Shown in pieces: positions 51,945 through 60,443 of a stretch of 64,000 bases of DNA. How positions within the stretch are numbered: position 1 is the first letter of the stretch; each line of letters begins with the position of its first letter. The notes below the pieces were generated by a model. That model ran no database searches. It was not told where the DNA came from and worked only from the letters and a program-made list of their open reading frames with translations. Source of the DNA: an uncultured Clostridia bacterium. GTDB lineage: Bacteria; Bacillota; Clostridia; Christensenellales; CAG-917. The translations under genes were made by a program, and so were the position numbers. Where the stretch lies: assembly GCA_934277645.1 (NCBI GenBank), contig CAKQUX010000002.1, positions 62,001 through 126,000 of the forward strand, given 5' to 3'.

Positions 51945-52622
51945 TCACGCGACAAGAAAATTCATAATGCCTTGCGCTATGCATTTTGCTATTTTGTTTT
52001 GATACTCATCGGTCACAAGCAACGCTTCGTCAAGCGGACTTGACAAAAAGCCGCATTCCACAAGGGCGGACGGATATTCCGTGCATTGCAAAATGTAATA
52101 GTCGCCTTTGAGCGCGCTGTATGTTCTGCCTTGATTGACCTTGTTTATCTCTTCGTTCATAACGGCTTGAAGCGACTTTGCAAGAGTATCGTCACTCCAA
52201 TAAAACACTTGCGCGCCTCGTCTGTTCGGCGAGCTGTATTTGTTTTGATGAATACTTACTACAAGATTCGGTTTTGCTTTCAGTATCTTTTCCTTTCTTA
52301 GTTTCATATCTTCTTGCTTTTTAGTTATCGTCGGTTCTGCTCCCACGCCGCTGTCGCGCGTAAGCTCGACGCCTACGCCTTGTTTTTCAAGCAAGGCTTT
52401 CACTTTGTAGGCTATAATCATATTTATCTCTCTTTCGCACACGCCCGTGTTTACACCCACTACGCCGCCGTCCGCTCCGCCGTGACCTGCGTCCAGCACT
52501 ACAACGTAGTTAGGCTTCGGCGAAGCGGCAACTACTATTGACGGGACACCCACCGCCAGAAATACAAAGACCGCAATTAAAATTACCGCCACAACGATTC
52601 TTTTTACTTTTACAACAAACAT
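51945..52622 (-). CDS. N-acetylmuramoyl-L-alanine amidase, CwlD-like
   Basis: 225 residues with an N-terminal signal/anchor helix (about 7-33) and an Amidase_3 domain: VVLDAGHGGADGG (zinc His), REINMI (zinc Glu at about 68), VVSIHQNKY (zinc His) and the catalytic Glu in ALVECGFLSS. Cleaves the amide between muramic acid and stem peptide. In spore formers CwlD makes cortex muramic delta-lactam; general wall turnover is the alternative. I use the ATG at 52622 with AAGGTG upstream; a GTG three codons earlier is in frame. Confidence 0.9.
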   Translation of the reverse strand: MFVVKVKRIVVAVILIAVFVFLAVGVPSIVVAASPKPNYVVVLDAGHGGADGGVVGVNTGVCEREINMIIAYKVKALLEKQGVGVELTRDSGVGAEPTITKKQEDMKLRKEKILKAKPNLVVSIHQNKYSSPNRRGAQVFYWSDDTLAKSLQAVMNEEINKVNQGRTYSALKGDYYILQCTEYPSALVECGFLSSPLDEALLVTDEYQNKIAKCIAQGIMNFLVA

Positions 52623-52769
52623 AATTTTCACCTTGAAATTTTACGCCGAAAAGAACGGCTATGATTATATTTATTCATACCTATCGGGATTTACGCTATA
52701 AAAACCAAATTACTATCTTTTTTGTCGAAAAATGTATATTTGAATTTATATGCAAAGTTGTACACCAAG

Positions 52770-52801
52770 TTATCCACATAATTGTGGATAAGTGTGCATA
52801 A
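52770..52801. promoter_or_regulatory. Cluster of three consensus DnaA boxes
   Basis: TTATCCACA (52770-52778, plus), TGTGGATAA (52783-52791, minus) and TGTGCATAA (52793-52801, minus) all fit TTATNCACA. The first two form an inverted repeat; the last two start 10 bp apart. AT-rich DNA follows at 52802-52820. It lies in the 300-base gap between two divergent genes; no dnaA or dnaN is near. Confidence 0.8.
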
Positions 52802-52926
52802 CTATTTTATTATATTAACCTTTATGCCTTGATATTCCGCTTTTCAGATTTTAATTTCGGACAAATCCAAGATAGGATTAAGCATAATTCATTCGCCTTT
52901 GAAATATTTTTAAACGGGGTGATTTT

Positions 52927-53700
52927 ATGAATTTATTTGACAAAGAAGTGATATGCCTTTTTGAAGCCAAGTCTCTCGGTATAGTCACGGGCGTTATCGT
53001 ATCCAAAAAAACTTTCAAACTGAAATATTTAATTCTCGACCGCATCGAGCCCGTTAATTACGTCAAAGCGGACGGCATTGTATCGGTTGGCGACTGCATA
53101 CTTATAAAAAACGATTTGTATCTTTCGCCGCTTACGGATTCGGACAAAAAGAATTGCCACTTGCTCTTCCCGACGTACGGAGTGAACACAGACGGCGAAA
53201 GAATAGGCAGGCTCGAAAAAACGAATTTTGACGGCGGCATTCTTATCGATTTGGACTTCGGCTTAACGATTGCGGCAAATCGCATTTTGACGGCAAGCCG
53301 CGATTATATCGTGCTTCAAGGAAACAAGGAAGTAAAAATCGCAAAACCGCTTCCTAAAAAAATAGCGACAAACGACAATCGTACCGTCAATATTTTCGAC
53401 TCGCTTACTCAAAAGGGCGAATCGCAACAGGATTTAAATCCGCAATCTTTCGACGGCGGCATTTCGGAAAATTTATCGCCGCAGGAATTGCAAGGCGGAT
53501 TTGAAAACGCGCTTGAAAACAGTCCGCTCAGAATCATATCCGACTATCACTTTTTGCTCGGGCGCATCGTCAAAGAAAACGTCTTTTCATTCAGCGGCGA
53601 ACTTATCATTGCAAGCGGCACGACCGTCACGCCTGCCGTAGTTGAAAAAGCAAGACGATACGGCAAGCTCATCGAACTCACAACCAGTTCTGAAAGCTAA
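52927..53700 (+). CDS. PRC-barrel domain protein
   Basis: 257 residues, no signal peptide. N-terminal part (KEVICLFEAKSLGIVTGVIV and KLKYLILDRIEPV) resembles a PRC-barrel; a second barrel-like half with GERIGRLEKTNFDGGILIDLD follows at about 75-120. The C-terminal third has a Gln/Asn-rich linker and a short conserved-looking end (LLGRIVKENVFSFSGELII). Proteins of this type (YlmC/YrrD-like) are found in many Bacillota; the role is unknown. GGGGTGA precedes the ATG. Nine bases separate it from the M1 peptidase gene, so they are an operon. Confidence 0.65.
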   Translation: MNLFDKEVICLFEAKSLGIVTGVIVSKKTFKLKYLILDRIEPVNYVKADGIVSVGDCILIKNDLYLSPLTDSDKKNCHLLFPTYGVNTDGERIGRLEKTNFDGGILIDLDFGLTIAANRILTASRDYIVLQGNKEVKIAKPLPKKIATNDNRTVNIFDSLTQKGESQQDLNPQSFDGGISENLSPQELQGGFENALENSPLRIISDYHFLLGRIVKENVFSFSGELIIASGTTVTPAVVEKARRYGKLIELTTSSES

Positions 53701-53709
53701 GGAGAAAAT

Positions 53710-55179
53710 ATGAAAAACAGGAAATTTAACGTAAAAATCATTTTGGTTGTCATCGCGGTTTTATGTCTGACCTTTATTGTGACAGCCTGCAACAAAGCAA
53801 ACGAAAAAGTAGTCACTTCGCCGATATACGAAATCAATCTTTGTTACGACGGCGACAGAACCGTGAATGCGACTCAAAACGTATGCTATTTCAACAACTC
53901 CGACGGCGACCTGACGGAAATCGTTATGGCGCTATATGCAAACGCTTACTCCGAAAGCGGCAAACCTTTCACGGCGCAAAACGTCGGAGCGGCTTATTAC
54001 GACGGACTTAGCTACGGCGGCATCGAAATCAAAAGCCTGACTGTTGAGAAAGAGAAAACCGATTTCACAGTGTCGGACACGAAAATGTCTTTCAAAATTC
54101 CGACGCTTAGCAGCGGAAAAAGCGTCAACCTTTCGTTAGAATACGAAATCACTCTGCCGCTTTGCAACGGACGTTTGGGCAAGACAAAGGACAGCGTAAA
54201 CCTGTCGGGTTTCTATCCGCAAATTTGTCCGCTCAAAAACGGACAATTCGTCTGCAACGAGTATTCGGCTTTGGGCGACCCTTTCTGCTCGGAAATTTCC
54301 GACTTTTTCGTCAACGTCACTTTGCCGTCAAACGAGTATAAAATTGCGACAAGCGGCAAAATAACCGAAGCGAAAGAAATTGACGCAGAGCCGAAAAAAA
54401 TCGACTACGAAATTATTGCGGAAAAAACGAGAGATTTCGGATTGGTCGCTTCAACCGCTTTAAAAAGCCTGTCTGCGGACGTTGACGGCGTTACGGTTAT
54501 TTATGACTATTTGTCCGACCCAGAACCCGAAACGTCTTTAAAAATCGCGGAATCGGCTCTGACGACTTTCTCGACAGCTTTCGGAAAATATCCGTATTCG
54601 ACTTACACCGTTTGCGAAACGCCGTTCGTTCATAAGGGAATGGAATTTTCCACGCTCGTTATGATTGACGACAAAATGACGCCGAAAGAGCGCGAACTTA
54701 CGATTGTGCATGAAACCGCCCATCAATGGTGGTACGGCGTCGTAGGCTCAAATCAATTCGACGAAGCGTTTTTGGACGAAGGGCTGACAGAGTTTTCTAC
54801 TGCGTATTATTATAAAGCCACGGGCGACGTCGAAACGTTCTCGCGACTTATAAAATCGCATAAGGCAAATTATCAGCTTTTCAGCGAATATTCAGCATCT
54901 AACGGCTCGTCCTTTGACGGAAAAATGTCGAAACGATTGTGCGATTTTTCGTCCGAAAACGATTATATAGTCACTGCCTATGACGAAGGCGCGCTTGCGT
55001 TCAACAGCGTGTACGAAATTATGGGCGAAAAGAGATTTTTAAAAGCGGCAAAAAAATATTTTAAAGACAACGCCTTTAAAATAGCAACGGTCGACGACTT
55101 CAAAAACGCCATAGACAAATATTCAAAGCAAGCAGGCAAAACACTAAACGCTTGGCTGGAAGGCACCGTAAAACTCTAA
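53710..55179 (+). CDS. M1-family metallopeptidase lipoprotein
   Basis: 489 residues with a lipoprotein signal (lipobox IVTAC, Cys at about 27) and an M1 (aminopeptidase N-like) catalytic domain: HETAHQWWYG gives the zinc site HExxH, DEGLTEFSTAY the downstream Glu ligand, and KGMEFSTLVMID the GAMEN-like exopeptidase strand (G-M-E-F). Thus a surface-tethered aminopeptidase that trims peptides outside the cell. GGAG precedes the ATG. Confidence 0.9.
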   Translation: MKNRKFNVKIILVVIAVLCLTFIVTACNKANEKVVTSPIYEINLCYDGDRTVNATQNVCYFNNSDGDLTEIVMALYANAYSESGKPFTAQNVGAAYYDGLSYGGIEIKSLTVEKEKTDFTVSDTKMSFKIPTLSSGKSVNLSLEYEITLPLCNGRLGKTKDSVNLSGFYPQICPLKNGQFVCNEYSALGDPFCSEISDFFVNVTLPSNEYKIATSGKITEAKEIDAEPKKIDYEIIAEKTRDFGLVASTALKSLSADVDGVTVIYDYLSDPEPETSLKIAESALTTFSTAFGKYPYSTYTVCETPFVHKGMEFSTLVMIDDKMTPKERELTIVHETAHQWWYGVVGSNQFDEAFLDEGLTEFSTAYYYKATGDVETFSRLIKSHKANYQLFSEYSASNGSSFDGKMSKRLCDFSSENDYIVTAYDEGALAFNSVYEIMGEKRFLKAAKKYFKDNAFKIATVDDFKNAIDKYSKQAGKTLNAWLEGTVKL

Positions 55180-55212
55180 ACGACCGATTATTTGCAATAC
55201 TAATTAAACATC

Positions 55213-55247
55213 AAAAAAAGATTGAAGTTACTCTTCAATCTTTTTTA
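55213..55247 (+). terminator. Terminator after the M1 peptidase gene
   Basis: AAAAGATTGAAG / CTTCAATCTTTT stem with a 5-base loop and T-run. Confidence 0.88.
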
Positions 55248-55369
55248 TTTGCATTTAAACTTTTCTTTACCTTTTAAATCTTCTCTTTCAGACTTAACTA
55301 ATGCTTTATTCTCGTTAAATCGGTTTTTCGATTAATAAGGCTTTTGTATAAAACCTGTCCTGTCAGTTT

Positions 55370-56857
55370 CTATTTGCCAATCGGTTTCATAGTCGGGAAA
55401 AGCAAAACGTCTCTGATTGACGCGCTGTCGGTCAAAAGCATTACAAGTCTGTCGATGCCGATTCCGAGACCGCCCGTAGGAGGCAAACCGTATTCGAGAG
55501 CGTTGACGAAATCGTCGTTCATAACTTGCGCTTCGTCGTCGCCGTTTGCACGTTGCGCCATTTGCTTTTCAAATCTTTCCTTTTGGTCAATCGGGTCGTT
55601 AAGCTCGCTGAATGCGTTGCCCATTTCACGAGCAGTCATAAAGACCTCAAATCTTTCCGTAAGGCGTTTATCCGTCGGCTTCTTCTTCGCAAGCGGAGAA
55701 ATTTCGACAGGATAATCATATATAAACGTCGGCTGAATGAGCTTTTCTTCAACCTTTTGGTCGAAGACTTCCGCAAGAGCTTTGCCCCACGAAATATTCT
55801 TATCGAGTTCGACGCCGATATTCTTTGCTTTTACAATAAGGTCTTCGAGCTTTTCGTTGTCGAAATCAAGACCGGTAAATTCCTTGACGGCTTCGCACAT
55901 AGTCATACGCTTCCAAGGAGCTTTAAGCGAAATCGGCGTTCCTTGATAGCTGATTTCGGTTGTGCCGCAAACCTTCATTGCGCAATGAATGAAAATCTTT
56001 TCGCAGATATTCATCATATCGTGATAGTCTTGATATGCCGAATAAAGCTCGACGGTCGTAAATTCGGGATTATGCTTGGTGTCCATGCCCTCGTTACGGA
56101 AAAGTCTGCCCATTTCGTAAACTTTTTCAAAACCGCCGACTACAAGCATTTTGAGATAAAGTTCCGGAGCTATACGCATATACATATCAAGGTCAAGCGT
56201 ATTGTGGTGCGTGACAAACGGTCTTGCGTTTGCGCCACCCGGAAGAGTGTTCAAAACAGGTGTTTCGACTTCAAGATAGCCTTCCGAGTCAAGCACTTCT
56301 CTGACGCCCGAAACGATTTTTGAACGCTTAATGAACGTATCTTTAACTTCCGGATTTGCGATAAGGTCGACGTAGCGTTTTCTGTAACGCAAGTCGTTGT
56401 CTTTAAGACCGTGATATTTTTCCGGAAGCGGCAAAAGCGACTTTGAAAGCAACTCGCTTTTTGAAACCTTAATCGACGTTTCTCCCGTGTGAGTAACGAA
56501 AACTTCTCCTTCGATTCCGATAATATCACCTATATCGTATTTCTTAAATTCGGCATAGTTTTCTTCGCCTTGAACGTCGCGGCTGAAATAGCCTTGAATT
56601 TTGCCAAAGCCGTCCATAATGTGTCCAAAGCTCGCTTTGCCCATAACGCGTTTCGCCATAAGACGTCCCGCGATTTTGACTTGCTTGCCTTCGAATTCCG
56701 ACACGTTATTCAAGATATCGGTGGTTACGTTCGTTCTGTCATAGCGAACGATTTCAAACGGGTCCTTGCCGCTGTCGACAAGTTCTTTAAGTTTATTTCT
56801 TCTTACCTTGGCAAGTTCGAACTCTTGCGCTTCGGTCATTTCCTTCTGTTCGTCCAT
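55370..56857 (-). CDS. lysS: Lysyl-tRNA synthetase, class II
   Basis: 495 residues: OB-fold anticodon-binding domain (about 60-160), then class II motifs 1-3, with RFEVFMTAREMGNAFSELND and GLPPTGGLGIGIDRLVMLLT near the end. GGAG precedes the ATG. 13 bases after greA, hence an operon with it, an arrangement common in Bacillota. Confidence 0.97.
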   Translation of the reverse strand: MDEQKEMTEAQEFELAKVRRNKLKELVDSGKDPFEIVRYDRTNVTTDILNNVSEFEGKQVKIAGRLMAKRVMGKASFGHIMDGFGKIQGYFSRDVQGEENYAEFKKYDIGDIIGIEGEVFVTHTGETSIKVSKSELLSKSLLPLPEKYHGLKDNDLRYRKRYVDLIANPEVKDTFIKRSKIVSGVREVLDSEGYLEVETPVLNTLPGGANARPFVTHHNTLDLDMYMRIAPELYLKMLVVGGFEKVYEMGRLFRNEGMDTKHNPEFTTVELYSAYQDYHDMMNICEKIFIHCAMKVCGTTEISYQGTPISLKAPWKRMTMCEAVKEFTGLDFDNEKLEDLIVKAKNIGVELDKNISWGKALAEVFDQKVEEKLIQPTFIYDYPVEISPLAKKKPTDKRLTERFEVFMTAREMGNAFSELNDPIDQKERFEKQMAQRANGDDEAQVMNDDFVNALEYGLPPTGGLGIGIDRLVMLLTDSASIRDVLLFPTMKPIGK

Positions 56858-56870
56858 ACTGCTCCGTTAA

Positions 56871-57338
56871 TTATTTGATTTCCATTATTTTATATTCGAC
56901 GATAGCGCCGTTAGGGGTTGTAACCTTTGCGGTTTCGCCCTTGCGCTTATTGAGCAATGCAATGGCGAGCGGCGATTCGTTGCTTATTTTTCCGCTCGAA
57001 ATGTCCGCTTCGGTCGTGCCTACAATCGTATACTCTTCTTCGTCGCCGAATTCTACGTCTAAAACTTTAACCGTGCTGCCAATAGAAACCGAGCCTTTAT
57101 CGGCTGATTCTTCGATGATTACAGCGTGTAAAACTTTTTCTTCAAGTTCTCTGATTTCTTGTTCCAAAAAGCCTTGTTCTTCTTTCGCCGCGGCATACTC
57201 TGCGTTTTCAGACAAATCTCCGAGTTCTCTTGCGAACTTGATTTTTGCTGCGACTTCAAGTCTTTTGTTGCTTTTAAGGTCTTCGAGTCTTGCTTTTAAT
57301 TCTTCAAGCCCTTCCTTAGTCACGTAAACTTCTTTCAT
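56871..57338 (-). CDS. greA: Transcript cleavage factor GreA
   Basis: 155 residues. N-terminal coiled coil with the acidic loop (REL GDLSENAEYAAAKEEQ block, carrying the D-x-x-E of the RNA polymerase channel) and C-terminal FKBP-like domain ending VEYKIMEI. It rescues backtracked RNA polymerase. GGGAG precedes the ATG. Confidence 0.97.
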   Translation of the reverse strand: MKEVYVTKEGLEELKARLEDLKSNKRLEVAAKIKFARELGDLSENAEYAAAKEEQGFLEQEIRELEEKVLHAVIIEESADKGSVSIGSTVKVLDVEFGDEEEYTIVGTTEADISSGKISNESPLAIALLNKRKGETAKVTTPNGAIVEYKIMEIK

Positions 57339-57359
57339 TTTTTATCTCCCTTCGGATAA

Positions 57360-58004
57360 TTATTCTTCGCTTTGAGCCGCTTGTTCTTCTACTTCTTCCG
57401 TCTGCTCTTCCGCCTTAGGTTCTTCTTGTGGTTTAGATGCAAGTTGCTCGTATTCGTGCTTTGCCTTGTCTTTTAAGCTATCGTCTGCTCCGACGTATTC
57501 CATTTTAAGCGAGCTGATTTTAAAATCGATTGCATAGAATCTATAACCAAGCGTTTTATAAAATACGTCTTCGATAAGGCATTTAAGATAAACGCTCTTT
57601 TCTTGTACGTTTCCGCTGACGATTTTGATTCCGACTTTAAGTTTTACGCCGTATTCGGTCAAAATCAAACTGATTTTTTGGCACTTAACGCCTTCGACGC
57701 TCTTAACGTTCTTTCTGACCATTTTCTTTACGACCGACGCGCTAAGTTTCGTATTGTTAGCCTTGTCGCTGTTGATGACGATTTCTCTGACTGCGTCGCT
57801 GTCGCTGAACGTGTAGAACAATGCGCCAAGCGACATAAGAAGATATACAACGCCGAGCGCGACGAACAAACCTTTTACTAAGTCGTTGTTGAAAACGTCT
57901 TGGTCAAAACCGCCGAAGATTGTGATAAGCAAAACAATAATAAATATTATTCCGATTACCATGCTTGCTATCGATAAAACCTTATCAAAAATTTTCTTTT
58001 TCAT
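57360..58004 (-). CDS. AmaP-like membrane anchor with Asp23-type domain
   Basis: 214 residues. Two transmembrane helices (about residues 9-32 and 44-68) followed by an Asp23/YloU-like alpha/beta domain (about 80-165, KLSASVVKKMVRKNVKSVEG) and an acidic tail. This is the layout of AmaP, the membrane anchor of the alkaline shock protein. The start at 58004 is taken because GGAGG lies just upstream; a further in-frame extension lies inside the promoter. First gene of the amaP-greA-lysS unit. Confidence 0.8.
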   Translation of the reverse strand: MKKKIFDKVLSIASMVIGIIFIIVLLITIFGGFDQDVFNNDLVKGLFVALGVVYLLMSLGALFYTFSDSDAVREIVINSDKANNTKLSASVVKKMVRKNVKSVEGVKCQKISLILTEYGVKLKVGIKIVSGNVQEKSVYLKCLIEDVFYKTLGYRFYAIDFKISSLKMEYVGADDSLKDKAKHEYEQLASKPQEEPKAEEQTEEVEEQAAQSEE

Positions 58005-58027
58005 TTCCGCCTCCTGATTGTGCCACA

Positions 58028-58056
58028 ACTATATCGCAAAGCCGCCGATTCGTCAA
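58028..58056 (-). promoter_or_regulatory. Promoter of the amaP-greA-lysS operon
   Basis: TTGACG (58056-58051), 17-base spacer, TATAGT (58033-58028) on the minus strand, about 17 bases before the AmaP ATG. Confidence 0.78.
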
Positions 58057-58227
58057 GCACAAAAAAAAGGAACTTTTGGCGTCTATGGTCTTGTTTTGTA
58101 ACGCAAAGGTATAAAAAAAATGAGTTAATATCTCATAACTTGTTGCATTATATCAAAAATTTTGCTAAAAAGCAATACAAAACGGATTTTTTTGAATATT
58201 TTTAAATTTGCTAAAAAAACTAATTTT

Positions 58228-58698
58228 ATGACAGACACAAAAAAGAATTTATTTACGTTTACAATTATAGCCGCGGCAATCGTTTTGCTTTTAGGTTTAA
58301 CCACATTGCCCGTCAGCGTCGCAAAAGCAGACGGAGAAATATTCGACCTTATGACGCCTGCAATCGTAAAATTTTACGAAAAGGATTTTAATCCTAACTG
58401 CCCAGTCACAAGTATATCCGCTCAAAAGCGCGAAATATTGATGAAAAAGCTAAACGCAAGTTCAAACAAACTCGACGCTTTGATTATCATCAAAGACGTG
58501 ACGGAATTGAACGGTAAACAAGTCAGCCTTGAAAAACTCAATGCTATGCCTGTAAAAGATTTATTGGTATACGCAAAAGAAAGTTTTGAAAAATACGTTA
58601 ATAGTCAACCTAAGGAAAAACAAGAAAAAATCATTTCCGATTTCAAAAAACTCGGCTTTTCCTTTAAAGACTTTTTAAAGAAGTTTGCAACTATATAA
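58228..58698 (+). CDS. Small secreted or membrane-anchored protein, unknown
   Basis: 156 residues from the ATG at 58228 (the frame extends 66 bases up from a TTG, without a ribosome binding site). An N-terminal hydrophobic helix (about 9-27) with a possible cleavage site after AKA, then about 125 residues of a soluble, Lys-rich, mostly helical domain (LNASSNKLDALIIIKDVTELNG). No motif recognised. No Shine-Dalgarno is seen, so either it is weakly translated or the start is wrong. A hairpin follows. Confidence 0.5.
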   Translation: MTDTKKNLFTFTIIAAAIVLLLGLTTLPVSVAKADGEIFDLMTPAIVKFYEKDFNPNCPVTSISAQKREILMKKLNASSNKLDALIIIKDVTELNGKQVSLEKLNAMPVKDLLVYAKESFEKYVNSQPKEKQEKIISDFKKLGFSFKDFLKKFATI

Positions 58699-58736
58699 TA
58701 CTAATTTAGATTTTTGTTTTTTTCATCAAAAAATAA

Positions 58737-58764
58737 AAACACCGACAGCTGTTTGTCGGTGTTT
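58737..58764 (+). terminator. Hairpin terminator after the small secreted protein gene
   Basis: AAACACCGACA / TGTCGGTGTTT stem, 6-base loop; the T-run after it is short and interrupted. Confidence 0.7.
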
Positions 58765-58833
58765 AATTATTACATATAATCAATATGGTTTCTATTCTAT
58801 CTTAGACCTGAATTAAAATTTTAAGTTAATCTC

Positions 58834-59059
58834 AAATAGAATTGTTTTAGTTAGATATTAAATAGAATTTTTATGCTATTCTAAAATAATTATTTTTATG
58901 CTATCTTAATTAGAGTTGTTTTTAGTTTAACATTAAATAGATTACGTTTATTCTGCCTTGGTAGAATTGGCTTTGTTTCACCTAAAATAGAATCGTTTAT
59001 TTTCTATCTTAAAAAGGTTAATTTATTCTGCCTTAAATAGAATAGTTTTAATCCCTACT
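58834..59059. repeat. Degenerate 25-bp tandem repeat, about nine units
   Basis: Units start at about 58834, 58860, 58883, 58908, 58935, 58960, 58985, 59011 and 59035, with 23-27 bp spacing. The consensus is close to AAATAGAATTGTTTATTCTG followed by CCTT. Each unit holds a TAGAAT ... ATTCT-type imperfect inverted repeat. There are no unique spacers, so it is a minisatellite, not a CRISPR array. Confidence 0.75.
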
Positions 59060-59083
59060 TCAAGTTATGTAATTTACAACCCG

Positions 59084-60442
59084 TTATTTATCGAGCGCCA
59101 TATCGCCTTTTTTGATTATGCCCTTCTTCCTGAACAATTCGCTAAACAGCAAGCCGACGCCGATAGGAATTACAAACATAACCAAAATAATTGCGAGAGC
59201 GATTTGCCAAGCAGGAATAAAGCCTTTCGACGCGTCGATAGCTCCGAATATTCCGACAAGTCCCGAAGTTCCCATTCCTCCGCCTGCCGCATTACATCTA
59301 AGACCCATAACAACTGCGATAAGTCCCGATATTGCGCTCGAAATGATTTGCGGAACCATGATGACAGGCTTTCTCATTATGTTAGGGATTTGCAACATAC
59401 TCGTTCCTATGCCTTGCGAAATAAGACCGCTTATGCCGTTTTCTCTGAATGACGTGACGGCAAACCCGACCATGTGCGCGGCGCAACCTGCAACAGCCGC
59501 TCCGCCTGCGATTGCAAATACATCAGGGTTTGCAAGACCGACCGTACTGTTTGCTATCGCTATCCATATTGCCGCCGACGACGTAGGCATTGTTAAAAGT
59601 ATTCCCATTACGACCGCAACTATAATTCCGACGATAATCTTTACGGCTTCGCCTGCTTTAATCAAAATTACGATAAGCTGAGCGAACAAGTCTATGAGTT
59701 TTATAAACGGCCACGCAACGAAAAGTCCGACAAAGCCTATAAGCATCATTCCGAGCGGAATTAAAATTATGTCGAGTTTTGTCTTTCCTGCATAAAGCCC
59801 TGCTATTTCGACCGTGAGCAACGTCACGACGTAACTTCCGATAGGATTTCCCGGCGCTCCGAATGCAACAGTAAACACTGCGCTCGTATTTCCGCCGACA
59901 AGATAATTCATAAGCGGCATTGCCCATGCGCCCAAAAGTCCCGTAACTGCCGCCGTAAACACAACGAGCGGCTTTGCTCCGAGCTTATGAGCGATACCTA
60001 CGCCGATACCTGCGCCCATAAGCATTTTTGCTATGCTTGCTATGTATCCGAGTGTTTTTGCAAACGTGTTATCTCCGAACCAAGAAGCTATCTGTGCGAG
60101 AATCGTTCCTGCAATGAGCGTTACGAACAAGCCTTGCGCCATTCCGGTGAAAGCGTCTATAAAATAGCGTTTCGCATACTTCTTGACAACGGCTTTTGCC
60201 TTTTCCTTATTTGTGGTCGGCTCTTTGCCATCTGCATCGCCGTCTGCGGATTTGTTCTCACTGTCTGCCACGGTTTCGGTCTGAGTCAATTCGGTATTCG
60301 TTTCTTCGTCTGAGCGAATTTCCGAATCTTCCGTTGCCGCCGTTTCAACGTTTTCCGTTTCGGATTGTTGTTCTGCCAAGTTCAATGCGTCTTCGGTTGC
60401 GACGCTGACTGTACTCTCGTCAATGGCTTTTTGTTTTTTCAT
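59084..60442 (-). CDS. PTS_EIIC_2-type membrane permease
   Basis: 452 residues: about 85 residues of acidic, Thr/Glu-rich cytoplasmic N-terminus, then around ten transmembrane helices with the family blocks MPTSSAAIWIAIANS, MVGFAVTSFRENGISGL and GIGTSMLQIPNIM, and GGGMGTSGLVG. This matches the EIIC-like domain family (Pfam PTS_EIIC_2), which often lacks EIIA/EIIB partners; no EIIA, EIIB or HPr gene is nearby. Substrate unknown. GGAGG precedes the ATG. It is the third gene after glnN. Confidence 0.82.
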   Translation of the reverse strand: MKKQKAIDESTVSVATEDALNLAEQQSETENVETAATEDSEIRSDEETNTELTQTETVADSENKSADGDADGKEPTTNKEKAKAVVKKYAKRYFIDAFTGMAQGLFVTLIAGTILAQIASWFGDNTFAKTLGYIASIAKMLMGAGIGVGIAHKLGAKPLVVFTAAVTGLLGAWAMPLMNYLVGGNTSAVFTVAFGAPGNPIGSYVVTLLTVEIAGLYAGKTKLDIILIPLGMMLIGFVGLFVAWPFIKLIDLFAQLIVILIKAGEAVKIIVGIIVAVVMGILLTMPTSSAAIWIAIANSTVGLANPDVFAIAGGAAVAGCAAHMVGFAVTSFRENGISGLISQGIGTSMLQIPNIMRKPVIMVPQIISSAISGLIAVVMGLRCNAAGGGMGTSGLVGIFGAIDASKGFIPAWQIALAIILVMFVIPIGVGLLFSELFRKKGIIKKGDMALDK

Positions 60443-60443
60443 C

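Noticed and set aside
52632..52926. Considered as the chromosomal replication origin
   Set aside because: Only three DnaA boxes, no dnaA/dnaN/rpmH/gyrB neighbours, and no clear change of gene strand at this point; kept as a DnaA-box cluster only.
58834..59059. Regular repeats considered as a CRISPR array
   Set aside because: Units are contiguous and degenerate, with no unique spacers and no cas genes nearby.
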